A stretch of 9,988 bases of DNA from Opitutaceae bacterium (GTDB lineage: Bacteria; Verrucomicrobiota; Verrucomicrobiae; Opitutales; Opitutaceae): contig JAISAX010000039.1 of the NCBI GenBank assembly GCA_031266495.1, positions 1 through 9,988 on the forward strand, written 5' to 3'. This document shows, one piece after another, positions 1-8,600 of this stretch. Below the pieces are notes generated by a model. The model made no database searches and was not told the origin of the DNA. It saw only the letters and a list, made by a program, of their open reading frames with translations. Both the position numbers and the translations under genes were made by a program. Every line of letters starts with the position of its first letter. Within the stretch, counting starts at the first letter, position 1.

Positions 1-287
1 CTGTTCCCCTCTCTCCTCTCTCCGCCCTACCCTGCTCTCTTTCTCCCTTTCTCCCCCATAATCACTCATCCTTCCTCTCCCTTCTCTCCTTCAGCAGTTT
101 CCCTGCCGAACACTACTGGGCAGGGCTTCCAAAACCCAAAATTCAGGCTTCCGGGAGTAGCTTTCCTTCTGCTTTCCGAACTCTCGCCAAAATCGTTAAA
201 TTTTTGCCGTTTTACTAGTCGCTGCATTTCAACAGGTTGTGCAGGGTTTTTAATAATTCCCCCGCAGAGTTATCTCTCAGGGGAAAA
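1..287. other. Non-coding left flank, pyrimidine-rich, with one small hairpin
   Basis: I see no gene here. The first 90 bases contain only about nine purines on the plus strand, so this end is a near-homopyrimidine tract made mostly of short C and T runs. A perfect 7-bp inverted repeat (CCCTGCC at 101-107, GGCAGGG at 119-125, 11-base loop) follows. It has no T-run on either side, so it is not a good terminator. The stretch around 190-260 is clearly more AT-rich than the rest of the window. The function of the region is unknown. Confidence 0.5.
257..285 (-). terminator. Weak hairpin terminator after tRNA-Pro
   Basis: Read on the minus strand, the sequence just after the tRNA CCA end folds into an outer stem TTCCCC/GGGGAA (280-285 with 257-262). 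An inner AGAG/CTCT stem (274-277 with 266-269) is capped by a 4-base loop. The bases that follow are TTATTAAAAA, which is AT-rich but not a clean T-run. The position immediately downstream of a tRNA supports a terminator role, but the weak U-tract keeps this tentative. Confidence 0.4.
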
Positions 288-364
<77 letters not shown>

Positions 365-380
365 ATGCTGCAAGGACGGG

Positions 381-409
381 AATAGCCGCGATTCGGCGCC
401 GCATGTCAA
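381..409 (-). promoter_or_regulatory. Sigma70-type promoter for tRNA-Pro
   Basis: On the minus strand a perfect -35 box TTGACA (404-409) is followed by a 17-base spacer and a poor -10 match GCTATT (381-386, 3 of 6 bases of TATAAT). Initiation would fall about ten bases before the mature tRNA 5' end at 364. The ideal spacing, the perfect -35 and the position support the call; the weak -10 limits confidence. Confidence 0.5.
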
Positions 410-440
410 TAGCGCGCTCGGCCTCTGGCGATTTCCCGCT

Positions 441-899
441 CTACTCGCCGGCCAGCTTTCCGCCGGCGCGGGATTTTAGGACGATGCGGTCGCCCCCGTT
501 ATCCACGATGATTTCGCTGGAAAGTATCCAGGTGGCGCCCGGCGTGCGGGCGGCTTCGGCGAGCAGCGCGCGGGTGATCGCATTGCCAGACCCGGCAATC
601 GCGATTTCACGGTCTGTTGACGAGAGCGGCGGCAGCCCGAGCGGAGCGGTGAGAACAACTTCACCGGCAGGACGGCCCCCGATGACGAGTTCATGCCGGG
701 CGGATTGCACCGCGACAGGGCGGGTGCCGCCGTTGATGTAACGGATCGTGGCGACAAAGCCGTTTGCATCGCTGGCGGACTTGACTCCGGCGAGCTCGGC
801 CCCGAGCCCGGCGACCGCCGGAGGCGTGCCGCAACCCGCAAGCAGGGAAACGGCCAGAGCCACGATAACAGGAACGACGAGACGGAAACACGATTTCAT
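441..899 (-). CDS. Small lipoprotein, LEA type 2 (WHy/LEA14-like) domain
   Basis: A 152-residue predicted lipoprotein. The N-terminus MKSCFRLVV is followed by a hydrophobic stretch (about residues 7-20) and a lipobox LLAGC, so Cys23 should be lipidated and the protein membrane-anchored outside the cytoplasm. The mature part reads like a LEA type 2 / WHy immunoglobulin-like sandwich: an A.LAGVKS strand, FVATIRYINGGTRPVAV in the place of the family's 'NPN.xPl.v' turn, and an IGGRPAG hairpin. Here the usual NPN is replaced by INGG, so the family call is by pattern only. An in-frame ATG exists 60 bases upstream (959), but the start at 899 puts the signal peptide at the N-terminus and is preferred. 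No clear Shine-Dalgarno is seen. It is transcribed away from exbB; its stop lies 76 bases before tRNA-Pro on the same strand. Specific function unknown. Confidence 0.75.
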   Translation of the reverse strand: MKSCFRLVVPVIVALAVSLLAGCGTPPAVAGLGAELAGVKSASDANGFVATIRYINGGTRPVAVQSARHELVIGGRPAGEVVLTAPLGLPPLSSTDREIAIAGSGNAITRALLAEAARTPGATWILSSEIIVDNGGDRIVLKSRAGGKLAGE

Positions 900-1159
900 G
901 GGCGACCAGTCAAACAACCGGATGCGCGGCTTCAACGTGGATTCCCGTTTTTCCGGCAATGTCCGGAAACGTTGCTGACAGCCCCCACGCTGCCTCCGGA
1001 GCCGTGAACCCTCCGGACGCGGGTCCCCGGGAAGACAAAGCCGCGCGCGCGCCTCTTGACGGACTGCGGCAAATGGAACCTGCTGTGAAACCTGCCTCGC
1101 GGCACTTCGCAGGCCGGACCGGCCTTCGGCGTGAAGGCCGCAGCATCCATTTTTCCACC

Positions 1160-1792
1160 ATGTTTCTTGCCATCATCGACATCATCAGGGGCGCGGACCT
1201 GCTCGTTTACCCGCTCGGCCTGTGTTCCCTCGTTCTGGTGTTCATCCTTTGCGAGCGGGGGTTTGCCTTGCGGCGCGCGGCGGTGCTGCCGGACGATCTG
1301 GTCGAGTCGGTCGTGACCGGCAGGCCGGTCTCGGGAGGCGAACATTCGGCGCTGGCGCGGATCATCGCGTTTGCCGAGGAACACCCGGAGGACTCCGGCG
1401 CGGTCAAGGCATTCGCGCGGCTGGAGGTTTCCCGGATGGAGCGCGGGTTGCCGTACCTCGACGTGATCTATGCCGGCGCGCCGCTGCTCGGGCTGACCGG
1501 CACGGTGTGGTCGCTGATCCGTGTGTTTTCCAGCATCTCGGGCGACACCGGGCTGCCGGACCCGGTGAAGTTCACCAGCGGCGTGTCGCTGGCGCTTTCG
1601 GCCACCGTGCTCGGCCTGGTGATCGCGGTGCCGGCCCTGATCGGCAGCGGAATCTTCCAGCGACGGGTGGACACCTTCGCCGCACAACTCGACGTGCTGC
1701 TCGAACGCGTGCTGGCGAACACCTCGCGCGCATCCAGGACCGGGTCCGGCGCGGGCGCGGGCGGCCGGACCGGGGCCGGAGTGAACGGATAA
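1160..1792 (+). CDS. exbB: MotA/TolQ/ExbB proton channel family protein
   Basis: A 210-residue inner-membrane protein of the ExbB/TolQ family, which forms the pentameric proton channel that, with ExbD/TolR, powers TonB- or Tol-type systems from the proton motive force. Three membrane segments are visible: about residues 12-31, 101-122 (IYAGAPLLGLTGTV, the family signature 'APLLGLLGTV') and 140-165 (SLALSATVLGLVIAVPAL, matching the family's TM3). A cytoplasmic loop lies between TM1 and TM2. The C-terminus ends in a Gly/Arg-rich low-complexity tail (from about residue 192). The frame is open back to 959, but residues encoded before 1160 are Pro/Arg-rich and unlike the family, so ATG 1160 is chosen. 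The upstream 900-1159 gap holds no recognisable promoter. exbD starts 40 bases after the stop. Whether it serves TonB or Tol cannot be told from this window, as no tonB, tolA or pal is present. Confidence 0.88.
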   Translation: MFLAIIDIIRGADLLVYPLGLCSLVLVFILCERGFALRRAAVLPDDLVESVVTGRPVSGGEHSALARIIAFAEEHPEDSGAVKAFARLEVSRMERGLPYLDVIYAGAPLLGLTGTVWSLIRVFSSISGDTGLPDPVKFTSGVSLALSATVLGLVIAVPALIGSGIFQRRVDTFAAQLDVLLERVLANTSRASRTGSGAGAGGRTGAGVNG

Positions 1793-1831
1793 CCTCGACC
1801 ACGACGACGCAACCACACCCAGGCAACACCG

Positions 1832-2242
1832 ATGTCCACCGGCCTTTCCCTTCGCCCCCGCGCCCGCCGTCGCCGGCCCGAGCTCAATCTCGTGCCGCTG
1901 ATCGACGTGCTCGTGATGCTGGTGTTTTTCGCGTTTGTGACGATGCAGTTTCGCAGCGCGGCCACGCTCAACATCACCCTGCCGCGAGTGGAGACGGCGG
2001 GCAAAAACGCCTTTCAGGGCAACATCACCATCGGCATCACGCCCGAGGGAGTACTCTCGTTCAACGGGCAAATCGTCTCCCGCGAGGAACTCGCCGCGCA
2101 GCTCGACCAGGCGCGGCAGGCGAGCAAGGACATCCCGGTGCTCATCCGGGCCGACGAGACCACGCCGCTCAGGACGCTGGCTTTCGTCATGGACGCCTGC
2201 CGCAAGGCCGGGCTCAACCGCTTCAGCCTCCAGAGCCGGTAA
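1832..2242 (+). CDS. exbD: ExbD/TolR family biopolymer transport protein
   Basis: A 136-residue partner of the preceding ExbB-like channel. The N-terminus is short and basic (RPRARRRRPE). A single membrane helix (about 20-41) begins with the signature LNLVPLIDVLVMLVFF, whose Asp25 corresponds to the essential proton-carrying aspartate at the same position in E. coli ExbD. Residues from about 45 form the periplasmic domain with the usual features: a beta-rich start, an FNGQIVSREELAAQL stretch, and VLIRADETTPLRTLAFVMDACRKAGL, the typical ExbD/TolR 'i.aD..v.y..vv.vmd....aG' pattern. Length is normal for the family. The gene is downstream of exbB with a 39-base gap, so the two are probably co-transcribed. 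The stop codon TAA (2240-2242) abuts a foldback element and may be one copy of that element's target duplication. Confidence 0.9.
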   Translation: MSTGLSLRPRARRRRPELNLVPLIDVLVMLVFFAFVTMQFRSAATLNITLPRVETAGKNAFQGNITIGITPEGVLSFNGQIVSREELAAQLDQARQASKDIPVLIRADETTPLRTLAFVMDACRKAGLNRFSLQSR

Positions 2243-2400
2243 GGAACCGTAAGGAAATAACCAGAGCAAATTTGCTTGGTTTTGAAGAGCGAGCCAGCGT
2301 CGCTGACTCGGTCATTTACCTCGGTAAACTCCCTCGTCAGCTCCTTGGCTCCCTCTTCAATCCCGGCGCATCTTTGCACTGTTTATTTCCTTACGGTTCC
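2243..2400. mobile_element. Foldback MITE-like element with 18-bp perfect terminal inverted repeats
   Basis: The left end GGAACCGTAAGGAAATAA (2243-2260) is the exact reverse complement of 2383-2400. Homology between the arms continues inward with interruptions: CAGAGCAAA (2262-2270) with TTTGCACTG (2373-2381), TTGAAGAGCGAGCCA (2282-2296) with 2346-2360 (14 of 15), GCTGAC (2302-2307) with 2336-2341, and TTTACC (2315-2320) with GGTAAA (2323-2328). The whole 158 bp could therefore fold as one long imperfect hairpin. It is flanked on both sides by TAA (2240-2242 and 2401-2403), consistent with a 3-bp target duplication. No transposase is encoded. A non-autonomous miniature element is the best reading; a large intercistronic hairpin of other origin is possible. 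Confidence 0.7.
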
Positions 2401-2403
2401 TAA

Positions 2404-2712
2404 ACGGCCCCCGCGCCTGTCTGCGAAATCCCTACCCCGGCCCTGCGTCGCGATCTTATCAGCCCGCATCATATCTTTCGCTTCCGGGGCTTGCGAGGGG
2501 CCGGAGAAGAGGCTGTGAGTTGCGCATTTCTTGCTTCCGGTTTTGCTCAGTCCGTCACGCTGCTCCCTCGTAAACCGATTAGAAAAGCAGCGGGTTGCGC
2601 ATAAATTGCCTTATAGTGTAGCGTAGCTTCTAGCGCCTGGAAAATTTGGTTTACTTTGGACCAGGCCCCGCATTCGTTCCTCTCCCGACTCTTTTAACCT
2701 GACCAAAGACCA
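2404..2712. other. Intergenic region upstream of the act operon
   Basis: About 310 bases without a convincing gene. It should contain the act operon promoter. The most AT-rich part (about 2570-2660) holds a -10-like TATAGT (2612-2617), but no -35 box stands at proper spacing, so I do not assign a promoter. A 9-base direct repeat GTTGCGCAT occurs at 2519-2527 and 2594-2602. A 7-bp inverted repeat CGCTGCT/AGCAGCG (2558-2564 with 2586-2592) lies between them. Either could be an operator or be chance. Confidence 0.4.
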
Positions 2713-2919
2713 GTGAGCCATCCACACTCGCGAAAGACCTTTTTCGCCAAGCTCCTGGGCCTCTCGGCCACCATCGGCCTGGTGCCCCGCCTGCTTGCGA
2801 AACCCGTTTCGTCCGCCGCCGCCACCGCGGCAGTCTTACCGGCTGCCAGCGGCCAAGCTCTCCCGATCTCCCTTCGGCCCGAACCGCGATCTGTCGCACG
2901 CACGGCTGATCCGCTTTAA
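2713..2919 (+). CDS. Small hypothetical protein with Tat-like leader, upstream of actA
   Basis: A 68-codon ORF with a GTG start, ending 5 bases before the actA ATG. The N-terminus SRKTFFAKLLGLSATIGL resembles a twin-arginine signal (S-R-R-x-F-x-K) with Lys in place of the second Arg, followed by a moderately hydrophobic stretch and an Ala-rich region (about residues 30-46). The C-terminal part is Pro/Arg-rich and has no cysteine, heme motif or recognisable domain. I do not recognise the family. Its tight spacing to actA and the leader-like start suggest a real gene, perhaps an exported or membrane-associated peptide tied to the complex. No Shine-Dalgarno is seen, the gene is short, and opposite-strand frames are also open here, so it could be spurious. 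Confidence 0.45.
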   Translation: MSHPHSRKTFFAKLLGLSATIGLVPRLLAKPVSSAAATAAVLPAASGQALPISLRPEPRSVARTADPL

Positions 2920-2924
2920 GCAGC

Positions 2925-3620
2925 ATGGACGCCAACAAGGCAACTCGCCCGACTCACCCGGCCCTGTCCTGCCTTTTCCCGAAGTCAGCCAACCGGCTGC
3001 CGCTCCGGATCATCATTTATCTGTTCGTCCTCGGCGGCATCGCCACGGCGGCGATCACCTGGTACGCCACGCCGAAGTACGCCAATGTCGGATACGCGCC
3101 CACCCAGCCGGTGCCGTTCAGCCACGCGCTGCACGCCGGCCAACTCGGCATCGATTGCCGGTACTGCCACGTCGGCATCGACAAGGGGCCGACCTCCACC
3201 GTCCCGACATCGCAGACGTGCATGAACTGCCACAACCAGGTGCGCACCGACAGCCCGCTGCTCCAGCCCGTGCGCGACAGCTACGAATCCGGCCAGCCCG
3301 TGCCCTGGGTCAAGATCCACGCGTTGCCCGACTACGTTTATTTCAACCACTCCGTGCACGTGACCCGCGGCGTCTCCTGCGTCGAGTGCCACGACCGCAT
3401 CGACCGGATGGAAGTGGTCCACCAGGAAAAGCCGCTCTCGATGAGCTGGTGCCTCGACTGCCATCGCAATCCGGGCGACCACCTGCGCGATCCGGAACTC
3501 GTCACCCGCCTCGGCTGGCAACACCCGGGCGGTGACGAAGTCCGTGTCAAGGAAGGCCGGAAATTCGTCCACGACTGGAATGTGAAACCGCCACAAAGCT
3601 GCTCCGGCTGCCACCGCTGA
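2925..3620 (+). CDS. actA: ACIII subunit ActA, membrane-anchored pentaheme cytochrome c
   Basis: A 231-residue multiheme cytochrome of the cytochrome c3-like family that forms subunit A of alternative complex III, taking electrons from ActB on the periplasmic side. One membrane helix is visible at about residues 28-48 (RIIIYLFVLGGIATAAITWY), serving as an uncleaved anchor. Five CXXCH heme-binding sites follow: CRYCH (78-82), CMNCH (99-103), CVECH (152-156), CLDCH (176-180) and CSGCH (226-230, one residue from the end). Additional His residues (for example FSHALHAGQ before heme 1 and FNHSVHV before heme 3) are typical distal ligands. The count of five matches ActA of characterised complexes. 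The gene begins the recognisable act operon; actB follows after 54 bases. No strong Shine-Dalgarno is visible; ATG 2925 is preferred because it gives a short N-terminus ahead of the anchor. Confidence 0.93.
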   Translation: MDANKATRPTHPALSCLFPKSANRLPLRIIIYLFVLGGIATAAITWYATPKYANVGYAPTQPVPFSHALHAGQLGIDCRYCHVGIDKGPTSTVPTSQTCMNCHNQVRTDSPLLQPVRDSYESGQPVPWVKIHALPDYVYFNHSVHVTRGVSCVECHDRIDRMEVVHQEKPLSMSWCLDCHRNPGDHLRDPELVTRLGWQHPGGDEVRVKEGRKFVHDWNVKPPQSCSGCHR

Positions 3621-3674
3621 ACAACGCGCAACGACGATCAACGACCACGCTGCCACCCGCCGCCGAACCGCCGA

Positions 3675-6600
3675 ATGAAACGCCAATTTCAACATCCCGC
3701 CCCCCCCCCCTCCGGACGCCAGTACTGGCGCAGCCTCGACGAACTCGCCGCCACGCCCGGATTCAGGAACCAACTCGAACGCGAGTTTCCTGAAGGCGCC
3801 TCCACGCTCAATGGCGTCGACCGCCGCCAGTTCCTCAAGCTCATGGCCGCCGGCTTTGCTCTCGGCGGACTCGGACTCGGCCTCGGCCTCGCCGGCTGCC
3901 GCCGCCCGGAAAAGCACATCCTCCCGTACGGCAAATCCATCGAGGACATCATCCCCGGCTTGCCGCTCTACTACGCCACCGCGTTCCCGCTGCGCCGCTG
4001 CGCCATCCCGCTCCTCGCCGAGACGCACCAGGGCCGCCCGACCAAGCTCGAAGGCAACCCCACCTACAAGCCCTACGGCGGCGGCACCTCGCTTCTCGCG
4101 CAGGCTGCCATTCTCGATCTCTACGATCCCGACCGCGCCACCATGCACGCCATCAACCGCGCCGCAGTCACGCCCGCCGCCGTGCAGGATCTGCTGACGA
4201 AGATCGGCAAGGACGCCGCCGCCGCCGGCCAAGGCGCCGGCCTCGCCTTCCTTGCCGGCGAATCCTCCTCGCCGACCCGCGCCCGCCTCGTCGCCGCGCT
4301 TCGCGAAAAATTCCCTGCCGCCACCTGGGCCGAGTACGAGGCCATCCAGGACGAGCCGCCCGCCGCCGCCGCGAAGGGCGCCTTCGGACGCGACGACGTG
4401 AAACCGGTTTACCGGTTCGCGCAGGCCAAACGCATCGTCTCCATTGATGCCGACTTTTTCCACTCCGAGGCCGGTTCGCTCTACTATACCCGCGAGTTCT
4501 CCAGGGGCCGCAAGGTCATCAAGCGCGACGACCCGATGAATCGCCTCTATGCGGTTGAAAGCACGTTCACGCTCGTCGGTTCGATGGCCGATCACCGCCT
4601 CCGCCTCGCCAGCAGCCACATGCTCGCCTTCATCGCGGCGCTCGCGGTCGAGATCACCGGCGACGACACCTTTGCCCGCCCCGCCGAAGGTCTCGATTTC
4701 AGGAACAAGGACCAGTGGCTCAAGGCCTGCGCCGACGATCTCAAGAAACACCGCGGCGAGAGCATCGTCATCGCCGGCGCGCACCAGCCCGCGCAGGTCC
4801 ACGCCATCGCCTTCGCGGTCAACGCCGCCCTCGGCAACATCGGCGCCGGCAAGCCCGTCGAACTTCTCACTGTCCCCTCCCCCCCCCCTTCCGCCACGAT
4901 CAGCCAGCTCGCGAAAGCCATCGACACCGGCTCCGTCAGGACGCTCGTCCTCCTCGGGGGCAATCCCGCCTACGATGCGCCTGCCGAGCTCGATTTTGCC
5001 GTGCTGCTCAAAAAAGTCCCGCAGATCATCCGCCACGGTTATTACGTGGACGAGACCTCGCTCGTCGCGTTCGAGGCCGCTCCGGCCAACAGCGCCCACA
5101 TCGGCGCCACCCACTTCCTCGAATCGTGGGGCGACGCCCGCACGGCCGACGGCACCCTCGTGCCCGTGCAGCCGATGATCCTGCCGCTCTTCGACGGCAT
5201 CACGGAAAACGAAATTCTCGCCCGTATCGCAGGCCTCGAAAAGACCGATCCCTACACCCTCGTTTATGAAACGGTCATCCCTCTCGCCGGCGGCAAGCTC
5301 CCCGCGAAGGACGCGAAGGAAATCGACTCCGACGCCCGGGAGGCCGCGCAGATTTTCCGCAAATTCCTTCACGACGGCCTGCTCGAAGGCAGCGAGTACG
5401 CGAAAGCCGACGTCAGGTTCGACGCCACCGCCACCGCCGCCGCGCCCACGCTCCCTCCTCCCCCCCCCCCTCCCGCGCTCTCCGAAGACAATCTCGAAGT
5501 CCGTTTCGTCACCGATCACAAGGTGGATGACGGCCGTTTCGCCAACAACGGCTGGCTCCAGGAATGCCCTGACCCGATCACCAAAATTGCCTGGGACAAC
5601 GCCATCCTCATCTCCCCGCATCTTGCCCGTCACCTCGGCATCGAGCCCGGCGGCTCGCATCCCTTCCCCCAGGTGGTGCGCAAGGAGGAAGCCGATTTCA
5701 CCATTGGCAAGGAGCGCGCCTTCATCGGTTGCGTCACGCTTGGCGGCCGCACCATCACCGGCCCCCTGCACATCCAGCCCGGCCTCTCCGACTTCACCAT
5801 CGTCCTCCCCCTCGGCTACGGACGCACCGTTTCCGGACGCGTCGGCAAAAACACCGGACACAATTTTTACCCCCTTCGCACCGCCGCCGCCCCGCACATC
5901 GCGACCGGCGCGAAGATCGAGCTGACCGGCGAACACTACCTGCTCGCCAACACGCAGGAGCACTGGTCGATGGAAGGCCGCGACATTGTACGCGAAACCA
6001 ACTACAAAGAAGACGGCTCCACCGACCTCGGCTGGGTCAACGAAATGGGCATGGAGTCGCACACTCCCGCCAATCTCGGCCCCGACAAGAACACGCCGCT
6101 CCATGAAACCGTCACCGCCATCCCCCGCGGCAACTCGCTTTACCAGACGCCCGGGTTCGACGGCCACCACCAGTGGGGCATGTCGATCGACCTCAACACC
6201 TGCATCGGCTGCAACGCCTGCGTCGTGGCCTGCCAGGCGGAAAACAACATCCCCATCGTCGGCAAGGATCAGGTCCTGCGCGGTCGCGAGATGCACTGGA
6301 TACGCCTCGACCGCTACTACTCCGACGGGCGCGCCGACGGCACCGCCTTCGGAGGCGAAGGCAACCGCGAGATCCCCGAAAATCCGCAAGTCAGCCTCAT
6401 GCCCGTGAGCTGCCAGCACTGTGAACTCGCTCCCTGCGAGACCGTGTGCCCCGTCAACGCCACCGTGCACGACGAGGAAGGCCTTAACACGATGGCCTAC
6501 AACCGCTGCATCGGCACCCGTTACTGCGCCAACAACTGCCCGTACAAGGTGCGCCGTTTCAATTTCTTCGACTGGAACAAGCGCTCGACCGACGCGCTCT

Positions 6601-7061
6601 ACATGGGCCCGCTCGGCGAGCAGAAGCAGATGCCCGAACTCGTCAGGATGGTGAAAAACCCGGACGTCACCGTGCGCATGCGCGGCGTCATGGAAAAATG
6701 CACCTACTGCGTGCAACGTATCCAGCAAGCCAGGATCGCGCAAAAGCGGAAGGCCGGCGCCTCGGGCGACGTGTTCATTCCCGACGGCACCATCAAGACC
6801 GCCTGCCAGCAAGTGTGTCCTGTGAACGCCATTACATTCGGCAACCTCCGTGACCCGGAGAGCGCCGTATCCAGGGCGAAAGCACGCGAACAGGACTACG
6901 CCCTTCTCGGCTACCTGAACATCCGTCCGCGCACGACCTATCTCGGCAAGCTGCGCAACCCGAACCCGGCCATGCCCGACTACGCCGCGCAGCCCTTCAG
7001 CCGCACCGAATACGACGCCAGGAACCACCCCGCCGCGAAGAAAGGAGCCCGCCACGAATGA
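3675..7061 (+). CDS. actB: ACIII subunit ActB, Tat-variant-translocated molybdopterin oxidoreductase-like Fe-S protein
   Basis: An 1128-residue fusion of a molybdopterin-oxidoreductase fold (roughly residues 80-800) and a ferredoxin-type domain (about 835-1060). The N-terminus carries the extended Tat motif YWRSLDELAATPGF (17-30) and REFPEGA, then the Tat core DRRQFLK (49-55), a Gly/Leu-rich h-region and LAGC, so Cys75 is a possible lipidation site. Cluster cysteines visible are 843, 846, 849, 853; 913, 916, 921, 925; 945, 951, 955; 1009, 1012; 1044, 1048. These fifteen are the number needed for three [4Fe-4S] and one [3Fe-4S] cluster, as in known ActB. In studied complexes the molybdopterin fold holds no Mo cofactor; I could not test that here. 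The protein wires quinol oxidation in ActC to the cytochromes. Oddities: three poly-C tracts encode Pro runs at residues about 10-12, 402-404 and 596-602. The stop overlaps an ATG (ATGA at 7058-7061). Confidence 0.94.
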   Translation: MKRQFQHPAPPPSGRQYWRSLDELAATPGFRNQLEREFPEGASTLNGVDRRQFLKLMAAGFALGGLGLGLGLAGCRRPEKHILPYGKSIEDIIPGLPLYYATAFPLRRCAIPLLAETHQGRPTKLEGNPTYKPYGGGTSLLAQAAILDLYDPDRATMHAINRAAVTPAAVQDLLTKIGKDAAAAGQGAGLAFLAGESSSPTRARLVAALREKFPAATWAEYEAIQDEPPAAAAKGAFGRDDVKPVYRFAQAKRIVSIDADFFHSEAGSLYYTREFSRGRKVIKRDDPMNRLYAVESTFTLVGSMADHRLRLASSHMLAFIAALAVEITGDDTFARPAEGLDFRNKDQWLKACADDLKKHRGESIVIAGAHQPAQVHAIAFAVNAALGNIGAGKPVELLTVPSPPPSATISQLAKAIDTGSVRTLVLLGGNPAYDAPAELDFAVLLKKVPQIIRHGYYVDETSLVAFEAAPANSAHIGATHFLESWGDARTADGTLVPVQPMILPLFDGITENEILARIAGLEKTDPYTLVYETVIPLAGGKLPAKDAKEIDSDAREAAQIFRKFLHDGLLEGSEYAKADVRFDATATAAAPTLPPPPPPPALSEDNLEVRFVTDHKVDDGRFANNGWLQECPDPITKIAWDNAILISPHLARHLGIEPGGSHPFPQVVRKEEADFTIGKERAFIGCVTLGGRTITGPLHIQPGLSDFTIVLPLGYGRTVSGRVGKNTGHNFYPLRTAAAPHIATGAKIELTGEHYLLANTQEHWSMEGRDIVRETNYKEDGSTDLGWVNEMGMESHTPANLGPDKNTPLHETVTAIPRGNSLYQTPGFDGHHQWGMSIDLNTCIGCNACVVACQAENNIPIVGKDQVLRGREMHWIRLDRYYSDGRADGTAFGGEGNREIPENPQVSLMPVSCQHCELAPCETVCPVNATVHDEEGLNTMAYNRCIGTRYCANNCPYKVRRFNFFDWNKRSTDALYMGPLGEQKQMPELVRMVKNPDVTVRMRGVMEKCTYCVQRIQQARIAQKRKAGASGDVFIPDGTIKTACQQVCPVNAITFGNLRDPESAVSRAKAREQDYALLGYLNIRPRTTYLGKLRNPNPAMPDYAAQPFSRTEYDARNHPAAKKGARHE
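3700..3710 (+). repeat. Poly-C tract (11 C) in codons 9-12 of actB
   Basis: Eleven consecutive C start 25 bases after the first base of the actB start codon and encode part of the sequence A-P-P-P. A gain or loss of one C would shift the frame before the Tat signal. No in-frame start further down would preserve the signal, since the next Met is inside it (residue 57). Confidence 0.9.
4879..4888 (+). repeat. Poly-C tract (10 C) inside actB
   Basis: Ten consecutive C, preceded by TCCCCT, encode SPPP around residues 401-404, in what looks like a linker between two folded parts of the molybdopterin-like region. Confidence 0.9.
5460..5470 (+). repeat. Poly-C tract (11 C) inside actB
   Basis: Eleven consecutive C, with CTCCCTCCT before and TCCC after, encode a run of seven prolines (about residues 596-602). 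The run follows an Ala/Thr-rich stretch and precedes the conserved-looking LEVRFVTDHKVDDGRF segment. It reads as a disordered linker. Confidence 0.9.
7041..7047 (+). promoter_or_regulatory. Strong Shine-Dalgarno AAAGGAG at the end of actB
   Basis: AAAGGAG lies 10 bases before the ATG at 7058 that overlaps the actB stop (ATGA), and 83 bases before the actC ATG. It is the only strong ribosome-binding site I find ahead of a plausible start in this window. It therefore points at the 28-codon ORF rather than directly at actC. Confidence 0.6.
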
Positions 7062-7130
7062 CCACCACCGGACAAACAACCGTGCAAACCACCGCGCCAA
7101 CGTTTCAATACGCCTCCGCCGCACACAATA

Positions 7131-7144
<14 letters not shown>
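7058..7144 (+). CDS. 28-codon ORF between actB and actC (possible leader/coupling ORF)
   Basis: The ATG overlaps the actB stop codon as ATGA and is preceded by AAAGGAG at good spacing. The product is Thr/Gln/Ala-rich (begins [14 protein letters not shown]) with no hydrophobic segment or known motif. Its TGA (7142-7144) lies 11 bases past the first base of the actC start codon, so it overlaps actC in another frame. It may couple actC translation to actB by termination and re-initiation. Alternatively it may be the original N-terminus of actC, left behind by an indel; the actC frame has its own ATG at 7131. Its product may not accumulate. Confidence 0.4.

Positions 7145-8571
<1,427 letters not shown>

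Positions 8572-8600
<29 letters not shown>

Noticed and set aside
101..125. CCCTGCC/GGCAGGG hairpin as a terminator
   Set aside because: No T-run follows on either strand and no gene ends next to it.
959..1159. Upstream extension of exbB to ATG 959
   Set aside because: The extra 67 residues are Pro/Arg-rich, unlike the family, and lengthen the cytoplasmic N-terminus well beyond normal; ATG 1160 gives a standard 210-residue protein.
932..2269. A 445-codon minus-strand open frame opposite exbB and exbD
   Set aside because: It is a shadow of GC-rich coding sequence: Arg/His-rich, no domain, and the plus-strand genes carry clear family signatures.
2276..2518. An 80-codon plus-strand ORF starting inside the foldback element
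   Set aside because: Its first half is the palindrome itself and the rest is unremarkable intergenic sequence with no recognisable domain.
2595..2617. Promoter TTGCGC ... TATAGT upstream of the act operon
   Set aside because: The spacer is only 11 bases, too short for a sigma70 promoter, and no better -35 lies at 16-18 bases.
3675..7061. actB read as a formate dehydrogenase or other catalytic molybdoenzyme
   Set aside because: The extended Tat motif, the fused C-terminal ferredoxin domain with fifteen cluster cysteines and the actABCDE gene order all point to the ACIII subunit, which in known complexes is not a catalytic molybdoenzyme.
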